From: Streptomyces sp. NBC_00483
GTDB taxonomy: Bacteria > Actinomycetota > Actinomycetes > Streptomycetales > Streptomycetaceae
Assembly (NCBI RefSeq): GCF_036013745.1
Contig: NZ_CP107880.1
Location: 8,928,001 to 8,992,000, forward strand
Direction: 5' to 3'
Length of the DNA: 64,000 bases
Shown: one piece after another, positions 58,609 to 64,000 of the stretch
How positions within the stretch are numbered: position 1 is the stretch's first letter
How the letters are laid out: every line of letters begins with the position of its first letter
The notes under the pieces: model-generated
What the model was told of the DNA's origin: nothing
Seen by the model: the letters and a program-made list of their open reading frames with translations, nothing else
Databases searched by the model: none
Position numbers and translations under genes: made by a program

Positions 58609-58890
58609 CTACCGCTCTCCAGGGCCTTTCTCCGGGACCCGGCACAACTTCACGACCCAGTCCTCCTCGCTCGGCCACCCCGTCAACTCGGCGAGCTGCC
58701 ATGTTTCATCGCCCACGGGGAAGGTCTCGCCAACGCGGAGAGTGTGACGGTGCATCTCGGTGGTCACGCTCCGGATTTCAACCCTGACCGAGGCGTCGGA
58801 ATCCCGGTAAATGTCCGTTACCGCGAACCTCGCGTTCTCGGACTTGCGCTGAATCCCCTGCCAGAGGTGAACCGTGTCGGCGCTGCTCAC
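58609..58890 (-). CDS. Small protein translationally coupled to the toxin gene
   Basis: A 93-residue protein with a mostly beta pattern (RFAVTDIYRDSDASVRVEIRSVTTEMHRHTLRVGETFPVGDETWQLAEL...DWVVKLCRV). It resembles a small streptomycete family of unknown function, possibly the one named DUF6406 (from memory, unchecked). GTG 58890 overlaps the toxin stop as GTGA, the closest possible linkage, so it is the leading candidate for a cognate immunity or chaperone protein of the toxin's C-terminal module. Confidence 0.75.
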   Translation of the reverse strand: MSSADTVHLWQGIQRKSENARFAVTDIYRDSDASVRVEIRSVTTEMHRHTLRVGETFPVGDETWQLAELTGWPSEEDWVVKLCRVPEKGPGER

Positions 58891-61800
58891 TTCTTATCCT
58901 CCAGAGATGCGTACTGGTTGCTGCAATACTTCATGAATTCCTTGATGGTCAGCGGCTCGGGATGGTCCTCGTTGTGCGGATTGCGCAACTGGATGAGGCC
59001 CTTGTCGTCAACCGAGACGATCTCGTAGGCGTGGGAACTCAGGAGGCCCTTCTCCATCTTGTTCTCCACACCCGCACCCTTCGGGCGGGTGCCGATAACA
59101 ACCGGCCTGTCGCCTTCCGTCAGTTCCCGCAGGTGGGACAGGAGTTGCTTCTCCGGGCTGCGGCCCTGCATATCGTACTGCGTCGGGAATTCGTGGTTCT
59201 CCGCCGTACGTCCTGTGAGCTGGGCGAGCAGCTCGGCGCGGTCGCCCGATGTGGAGCCCTGGGTGATGCGGGAGTAGCCCGTCAGCAGGTTGCCGTCGAA
59301 GTCCTTGTTGCCGGGGAACTGCGCTTCGTGCTCGCGCTTCTTGTCGTCCCAGAACTGGTCCAGGCCGGCGATGGCCTTCTCCATGATCGCGGGCCAGGCC
59401 ACGCCCACCCCCTCGGCGTCGGCGTAGGCGGTGGAGTTGGGGAAGTCGCTGTACACGGGCAGGTCCGGGGTGACGCGCACAGTCAGGATGCGGCCGGTCG
59501 GAGCCTGGTGACCGTAGTTGTTGCGCGCGACCTCGTGGAAGTGGACCTCATAGGCGTCGTCCTCCATCTCACGAATCATGTCCTGGAGGAGGTCCGGGTA
59601 CCTGCTCGCCATGGCGCCCATGGTGGCGATCATTCCGCAGTCGCCGATGGCGCCCTGCTGTGTCTGCTCACGCGACGGAGGCCCATCGAACAGCGGTACA
59701 CGCGTCCCGTCCGGGCGGTCCAACGGAGTGCCGTAACGGTCGGGCTGGATCTCCGGCGGCTTCTTGTGGTTGCCGAAACGCGGCTGGTCCACCTCAGTAG
59801 TGACCTCGGTGGGCTCGGCAGGCCCCGACGGGGTCAGGAACTGCCAGACGCGCTTCAACCGGCCCTGCTTTTCCTGCTGGTTGTCGGCGGCGGGCGAACC
59901 TTCGCGAGGCTCGTCGGTGGATTGGGACGGGGCGCTGGTGTGCTCGCCCGTACCCGAGGTTGCGATGACGGGACGTGGGATGTCTCGCGCGCTCGCGGAT
60001 TCGGTCTGCGGCTGCGCAATGTTGTGGTTCGAGCGTTGCGAGTCCGTCGGCGTGGGTGTTCCGGCGTCCGCAGGTGTGCGCCCGCCGCTGGGCGTGTCGG
60101 TGGGCGGTGTGCTGGCGGAGTTGGTCGGGGCCCTGTGGCCTACGCCTGGGGGTTCGGCCGGTGGGCGGCGGTCCGTACCGGCAGGGTTGGACGGCGGACG
60201 GCGGTCCGTGTCCGGCGTAGCTGATGGAGGCGTGTGGTTGGGATCCGCGGGATGCGACGGGCCCGACTGGGGGGCCTGGCTGGGCGGTGTGTGTTGGTCG
60301 GGTGCCGGAGCCACCGGGGCGTTCTGGTCCGGGTTCGCCAGCGTCTGTGTCAAACCATCGATGAAATTCAGGTGAGCCCGAATTTCTTGGTCCATGATCC
60401 TTTGGTTCGGTGTGCGGAATTTCTTGAGAGCCGTCTTGATTTCGGCTTCGGTTTTCTTTCCCTCGTCCACCAGGCGCTGCCGCTCCTGCGCCATCAACTC
60501 TTTGCGCTCAGGGTCGACTCGGTAGGTGGTGCTGTAGTACACCGGAACACCGGTCATGGCCTCGGAATCACGGATCGTGAGGGAGCAGTCGGCGTGCCCG
60601 GAGTTTCCTTTTCGGCTACCACAAGGCTCTCGCTCGGTATACAGGCCGGCGAGGGTGTACTTGGGCTTGCCGTTCGCTTCCCGGTTCTTGTTGAGATGTT
60701 CGACCCATTCCAAGATGTGGCTCTCGGAGTGGCGGGGACGCACAGCGTCATCGGAGGGTGGAACCGATGAGTCGATGATGTAGTGGCTTTCGCCCTTGTC
60801 GTCGACAATCTCGACAACCGCGTAATTCTTGTCCGAATCATCGCCAGACTTGCGCTCGATTTCCTCGAGTAGCTGTCGCAGGTTCTCCGGGTTTTGCAGG
60901 ATCTCGGAACTCGGAGTCGCCGAAACCTCGCGCCGCCAGGAAGCCACGGACTCGGCGAATTCAGCCGCAGGATCGGGCTTGTTGCCCCGCTTGGGTGGAG
61001 CATCGGCATACGGGGAGTTGTCCTTGGCCGCTTCGGGTGCCATGCCGACCGCGTTGTTCGCGTGAAACGAATGGCTCATGCGCCCGAGCGTCGCCAGGGC
61101 GGCGTAGCGCTGACCGTCGTTCATGTTCGACCACGCAGGGTCGAGGTGACGACGCAGGTCACTGTCCGTGAAGTTGGTCTTGGGAACCTGGACGTTTCGG
61201 TGAGCGAACTGCGCTTCCTGGTGGGCCGCCGTGGCTGCCGGAACAACAGCCCTGGCATCCGCCAGCCGCTGTTCAGCGGCTGCCTTCCGCTCTTGGGCGG
61301 CCTCCTTCTCCGCGTCGGTCTTGGCGTCCTTCTCAGCCTTGATCGCCTTCTTGCGATCCTTGTCGGCGCTACTGACCTCTTTGCGAGCGGCGTCCAAGGC
61401 CTGCTTCGTGGCGCGGACGTTCTGCGCCGACTCCACATAGTCCTGCCGACGGTCGAGGGACTCCCGTAGCAAGTTCGCGAGCGGGGACGGCGTGTTGTCA
61501 CCCGGGGGTGTGGCCCATTGCTGCATCTGCTGCTGGACAGGATCCAGGTCGATCCTGTGGACGCGGGGCTGTTCCCGGAGCTCTTGCTGCGACGAATCCG
61601 GTGGGAGATTCGCGTGCTCTTGATTCTTTGTTTCCGGGTCGGGAAGGCTCTGATTACGTCGCCCGCGAGTGTCTGCCGCGCTCTCGACGTTGGACTCATT
61701 GCCAGAACCCGCCGGACGCTGAGGCGACAGGCGGTCCTGCGCAGGCGGGGCGGTCTGACCCTGGTTCTGCGCGGCAGGCTGGTTGGTGGTGTCGATGGGG

Positions 61801-64000
61801 CGGCGGTTGGCGTCCAGGGGGATGGCGAAGACGCCGTTGTTGCCGTTGTGGAGCGGGGTCGTGGAGCTCTGGCCCGTCTGGGGGTCGGCGTAGACGATCT
61901 GGCCGTTGTGGTTGACCACGTTCCAGGCGTGGGCGCGGCCGTCGGCGTTCTGCGTGATGATGACGGCCTGTGAGCCGTGGCCCTCGTTGAGGAGGGTGGT
62001 CTCCAGGTTGTTGTACGCGTCGCGGCCGTCGCCGAAGTCGTCGAACTGGGCGCCCAGGGTGTTCTCAATACGGTCGCGGCCGCCCGGCTCCGGGGTGTCG
62101 GCGGGGGAGCCGTCCTCGTTCGGGCTGCGGCGGGCGGCGACCGTGGGGTTGCCGGCGTACGAATCGGCGAACGCGAGTGCCCCGTCGGGGCAGTTGACGT
62201 CGCGGCCCGAGTCGTCGGGGTTTTGGCCGCGGATGTCGTTGAGCCAGGAGCCCTCGCGCGGGTCGGCAGCCTGCTGGAACGAGCCGTCCTCGTTGCGTGG
62301 GAATCGTTCCTGCTGCGCGCGGCTGTCGGCGTCGGTCGGGTCGTCGTAGCCGTCCGGGGGGCCGGAAGGGCGAGTTGCCGTGGACGGGGTCGGTTCCGTC
62401 GAGTCCTGGTGCTGGTCGGTGCCGTCGTCCGGATTTTGCGTGGAGTCGGTGGAGTCGGTCGCGTCGGTGTCCTGAGAATCCCCGGGATCCTTTGGGGATT
62501 CGGAGTCCTGGCTGTCCTGGCTGTCCTGGCTGCCCTGCGCGTCCTGGTCCGTGTCGGACTGCGGGTCTTCCTGGTTCGTCGACTCCGGGGGCTGCGTGGT
62601 GTCCGAGTCCAGATCCGGGGTGGCGTCCGTGTCCGGGGTGGAGGTATCGGAGGCCGGGGCCTGATCCGGGGCCGGTTCCTGTGTGGTGTCGGACGACTGG
62701 GGGTCGGGCGTGGACTGGTTCGTCGACGAGTCCGGGTCCGAGGTGTTGTTCGTTGTGTCCGGGGTGGTGTTCTCCGCGGACGGCTGCGGCGTCGACGGAG
62801 TCAAGAAGTACGGGGTGATCGGATTCCTGTTGGCGTCCAGTGGGGTGTAGAAGACCTCTTGGGCGCCCAGGTGGATCGGGTTCTCGCTGACGACGCCCGT
62901 TTGCGGGTCGACGAACAGGACCTGGCCGTTGTGGTTGACCGCCGCGAAGGCGTGGCCGCCACCGCCGGGCCAGTTGACGCCGATCACGGCCGCCGAACCG
63001 TGCCCGGCCTGCGACAGCTCGTGGGCTATTCGCACATACGGGTTGGGGTGGTCCTTGCCCGCGTACGTGCTGGGGGCGCCGGCCCAACGTGCCTGGTTGT
63101 CGACCGAGTCGCGCTCCGCGGAGAAGCGGTTCAGGCTGCCGTCCGGGTTCTGGTCCAGGGTGCGAGGGGCGGACACCGTCGGGCGGCCGAACCATGTCTC
63201 GAGGAACGAACGGGTGCAGTCGGCGCAGTTGTTGGACCGGCCGGGCACGCCAGGGCCACCGTCGTTCTGCAGGCCGGCCCAGTTTCCTTGCCGCGGGTCC
63301 GCGAACACCTGCGGGGTGCCGTCGGGGTTCCTCGGGTGGGCGTTCTCGAGGTCCTGTTGGTGGGCGGGGTCGGGTGTGGTCAGGCCTTCGGACGGGGTGT
63401 TCAGGTCGTTTCGGATGTCCGAGAGGTTGTCTGCCTGGGACGGGGGCGGAGGTGCCGTGGGCTGTTGCTGTTGTTGCTCGTGCTGGTTCTGGTCGGGCGT
63501 CTGGTTGGTGGCGTCCGGCTGTGGGGTGGTCGGCTGGTGGTTGTTCTGGGCCGGCATCCCCTGGCCGTTCGGCGTGGGCGTGGGGGACTGGTGGTCGGAC
63601 GGACGGTTGTCCGGCGGGCGGTTCGTCGGGCGGTCGCCGCGGGGCGGAGTGGTCGGGCGGCTCGGTGTCTCCGTGCGCGGCGTGCTGGTGCGCGGCGGCG
63701 ATGTGGGGCCGTTCTGCTGGGTGTTCCGGGACGGTGTCGTGGGCCGGGTGCTCGGCTGGTCCGTACGCGGTGTTGTTGCGCTGGGCGTGGTGGACCGCGG
63801 TGGCGTCGTGGGGCCGCCCGCTGCCGGTGCCTGCGTCGGGATGGGGCCGGCCGTCGGTGGCGGCATGGCGCCAGGGGGCGGCGTCGAGGGCGGCGCGGAG
63901 GACTGGGCCGCCTGCTGCGGGACGCCCGCGTCAGCGGACTGCGCATTGGACGCTGGGGGTGCCGCCGTGGCGACGCCGCCCATGAGGTCCATGTCCGGGT
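58887..64000 (-). CDS. Giant polymorphic toxin: two Tox-PL glutamine deamidases, a nucleotide/nucleic-acid deaminase and a calpain-like protease (5' end beyond window)
   Basis: At least 1701 residues, counted from the ATG at 63992; the frame stays open to the window edge, so the N-terminus (often a secretion or WXG100-like domain) is missing. Order: Pro/Thr/Gln-rich linker (about 25-190); Tox-PL papain fold 1 (216-391; Cys256/Cys259, His347, Asp362); Asp/Ser/Gln linker (400-545); Tox-PL 2 (562-733; Cys601, His688, Asp703); charged coiled coil (about 838-925); deaminase (about 1055-1215; HSE 1088-1090, TEREPC with Cys1124, Cys1136); Pro-rich linker; calpain-like C2 protease (about 1430-1690; Cys1452, His1654, Asn1671). 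Tox-PL domains deamidate Gln in target proteins; the deaminase would convert cytosine or adenine bases. Start of a leftward operon with immunity-type genes. Confidence 0.85.
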   Translation of the reverse strand, partial: PDMDLMGGVATAAPPASNAQSADAGVPQQAAQSSAPPSTPPPGAMPPPTAGPIPTQAPAAGGPTTPPRSTTPSATTPRTDQPSTRPTTPSRNTQQNGPTSPPRTSTPRTETPSRPTTPPRGDRPTNRPPDNRPSDHQSPTPTPNGQGMPAQNNHQPTTPQPDATNQTPDQNQHEQQQQQPTAPPPPSQADNLSDIRNDLNTPSEGLTTPDPAHQQDLENAHPRNPDGTPQVFADPRQGNWAGLQNDGGPGVPGRSNNCADCTRSFLETWFGRPTVSAPRTLDQNPDGSLNRFSAERDSVDNQARWAGAPSTYAGKDHPNPYVRIAHELSQAGHGSAAVIGVNWPGGGGHAFAAVNHNGQVLFVDPQTGVVSENPIHLGAQEVFYTPLDANRNPITPYFLTPSTPQPSAENTTPDTTNNTSDPDSSTNQSTPDPQSSDTTQEPAPDQAPASDTSTPDTDATPDLDSDTTQPPESTNQEDPQSDTDQDAQGSQDSQDSQDSESPKDPGDSQDTDATDSTDSTQNPDDGTDQHQDSTEPTPSTATRPSGPPDGYDDPTDADSRAQQERFPRNEDGSFQQAADPREGSWLNDIRGQNPDDSGRDVNCPDGALAFADSYAGNPTVAARRSPNEDGSPADTPEPGGRDRIENTLGAQFDDFGDGRDAYNNLETTLLNEGHGSQAVIITQNADGRAHAWNVVNHNGQIVYADPQTGQSSTTPLHNGNNGVFAIPLDANRRPIDTTNQPAAQNQGQTAPPAQDRLSPQRPAGSGNESNVESAADTRGRRNQSLPDPETKNQEHANLPPDSSQQELREQPRVHRIDLDPVQQQMQQWATPPGDNTPSPLANLLRESLDRRQDYVESAQNVRATKQALDAARKEVSSADKDRKKAIKAEKDAKTDAEKEAAQERKAAAEQRLADARAVVPAATAAHQEAQFAHRNVQVPKTNFTDSDLRRHLDPAWSNMNDGQRYAALATLGRMSHSFHANNAVGMAPEAAKDNSPYADAPPKRGNKPDPAAEFAESVASWRREVSATPSSEILQNPENLRQLLEEIERKSGDDSDKNYAVVEIVDDKGESHYIIDSSVPPSDDAVRPRHSESHILEWVEHLNKNREANGKPKYTLAGLYTEREPCGSRKGNSGHADCSLTIRDSEAMTGVPVYYSTTYRVDPERKELMAQERQRLVDEGKKTEAEIKTALKKFRTPNQRIMDQEIRAHLNFIDGLTQTLANPDQNAPVAPAPDQHTPPSQAPQSGPSHPADPNHTPPSATPDTDRRPPSNPAGTDRRPPAEPPGVGHRAPTNSASTPPTDTPSGGRTPADAGTPTPTDSQRSNHNIAQPQTESASARDIPRPVIATSGTGEHTSAPSQSTDEPREGSPAADNQQEKQGRLKRVWQFLTPSGPAEPTEVTTEVDQPRFGNHKKPPEIQPDRYGTPLDRPDGTRVPLFDGPPSREQTQQGAIGDCGMIATMGAMASRYPDLLQDMIREMEDDAYEVHFHEVARNNYGHQAPTGRILTVRVTPDLPVYSDFPNSTAYADAEGVGVAWPAIMEKAIAGLDQFWDDKKREHEAQFPGNKDFDGNLLTGYSRITQGSTSGDRAELLAQLTGRTAENHEFPTQYDMQGRSPEKQLLSHLRELTEGDRPVVIGTRPKGAGVENKMEKGLLSSHAYEIVSVDDKGLIQLRNPHNEDHPEPLTIKEFMKYCSNQYASLEDKK
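58923..59705 (-). other. Calpain-like (C2) cysteine protease domain within the giant toxin
   Basis: Encodes residues about 1430-1690. QQGAIGDCGMIATMGAMA (Cys1452), LLSSHAYEIVSV (His1654) and LIQLRNPHNEDHPEPL (Asn1671) reproduce the calpain triad; the usual Trp after Cys is Gly here. Confidence 0.75.
60348..60830 (-). other. Deaminase domain within the giant toxin
   Basis: Encodes residues about 1055-1215. RHSESHILEWVEHL supplies His/Glu and LYTEREPCGSRKGNSGHADC the two zinc cysteines. The HSE/YTEREPC pattern is close to the XOO_2897-type toxin deaminases. Confidence 0.75.
61794..62309 (-). other. Tox-PL domain 2 within the giant toxin
   Basis: Encodes residues 562-733. Same layout as domain 1: RDVNCPDGALAFADSYAGNPTVAA (Cys601), GRAHAWNVVNHNGQIVYADPQTG (His688, Asp703). 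Only one cysteine remains in the nucleophile loop. Confidence 0.78.
62820..63347 (-). other. Tox-PL (papain-fold glutamine deamidase) domain 1 within the giant toxin
   Basis: Encodes residues 216-391. NNCADCTRSFLETWFGRPTVSA carries two candidate nucleophiles (Cys256, Cys259), GGGGHAFAAVNHNGQVLFVDPQTG the His and Asp of the triad. All three catalytic positions appear intact. Confidence 0.8.

Noticed and set aside
63401-63946. Minus-strand Arg/Pro-rich frame inside the toxin N-terminal linker
   Set aside because: Out-of-frame reading of a Pro/Thr-rich coding repeat.

Overview
The window is high-GC DNA of a streptomycete type: strong G/C in third codon positions, frequent GTG starts, GGAGG-like ribosome binding sites, many ATGA/GTGA start-stop overlaps, abundant regulators (IclR, LacI, TetR, LysR, MerR, XRE) and lipoprotein solute-binding proteins. 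Species cannot be fixed from the sequence. No tRNA, rRNA or CRISPR array was seen, and no stretch longer than about 300 bases lacks a gene.

Layout. (1) 1-11.7 kb: end of an SDR gene, a second SDR, an enoyl-CoA hydratase translationally coupled to a two-domain CaiB-type CoA transferase, an IclR regulator and an MHS-type transporter; then, divergently, an ABC importer with two paralogous NMT1/SsuA-like lipoproteins plus ATPase and permease, and a quinone-oxidoreductase-like gene ending at a perfect bidirectional terminator. (2) 11.7-14.9 kb: a secreted type-B carboxylesterase and a divergent carotenoid oxygenase. (3) 14.9-18.3 kb: two abutting insertion sequences. An IS630-like element (TA duplication) carries a GNAT acetyltransferase passenger. 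An IS701-like element (CTAG duplication) sits exactly at its right end. (4) 18.3-20.2 kb: TetR / enoyl-CoA hydratase / hotdog thioesterase operon. (5) 20.3-35.1 kb: a catabolic region: LacI regulator, PhyH dioxygenase and sugar-porter MFS; opposite them an operon of two FAH-fold hydrolases, cyclase-family hydrolase, FAD monooxygenase, ACMSD-like amidohydrolase, extradiol (VOC) dioxygenase and SDR; then LysR and IclR regulators, a PDR-type reductase and a cytochrome P450. (6) 35.1-42.8 kb: a rhamnoside-use locus (LacI, CUT1-type ABC importer, GH78 alpha-L-rhamnosidase) followed by the 3' stump of a GH3 glycosidase. (7) 42.9-48.0 kb: MerR and XRE regulators, then three NAD(P)H oxidoreductases. 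(8) 48.2-64 kb: a polymorphic-toxin locus.

The toxin locus is the most unusual part. A very large protein, cut by the right window edge, carries four separable enzyme-like modules: two papain-fold glutamine-deamidase (Tox-PL) domains, a nucleic-acid/nucleotide deaminase domain with intact zinc motif, and a C-terminal calpain-like cysteine protease. It is followed on the same strand by a translationally coupled 93-aa protein, two large paralogues with an NTPase-like N-terminal part that has lost its P-loop and a C-terminal SUKH-4 immunity domain, a pentapeptide-repeat protein and a second protein sharing an apparently unnamed C-terminal domain of about 90 residues, and a 95-aa protein. Convergent to this lie a third NTPase-like paralogue (Walker A lysine replaced by cysteine) and a protein joining an Imm35-like domain, a deaminase-like domain without its zinc cysteines, and a SUKH-4 domain. 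All family assignments were made by reading motifs and were not checked by database search.

A second theme is short tandem repeats that overlap or begin at stop codons (141-188, 28683-28748, 31796-31872, 33756-33800, 48019-48033; related intergenic repeats at 10609-10644 and 37737-37772).
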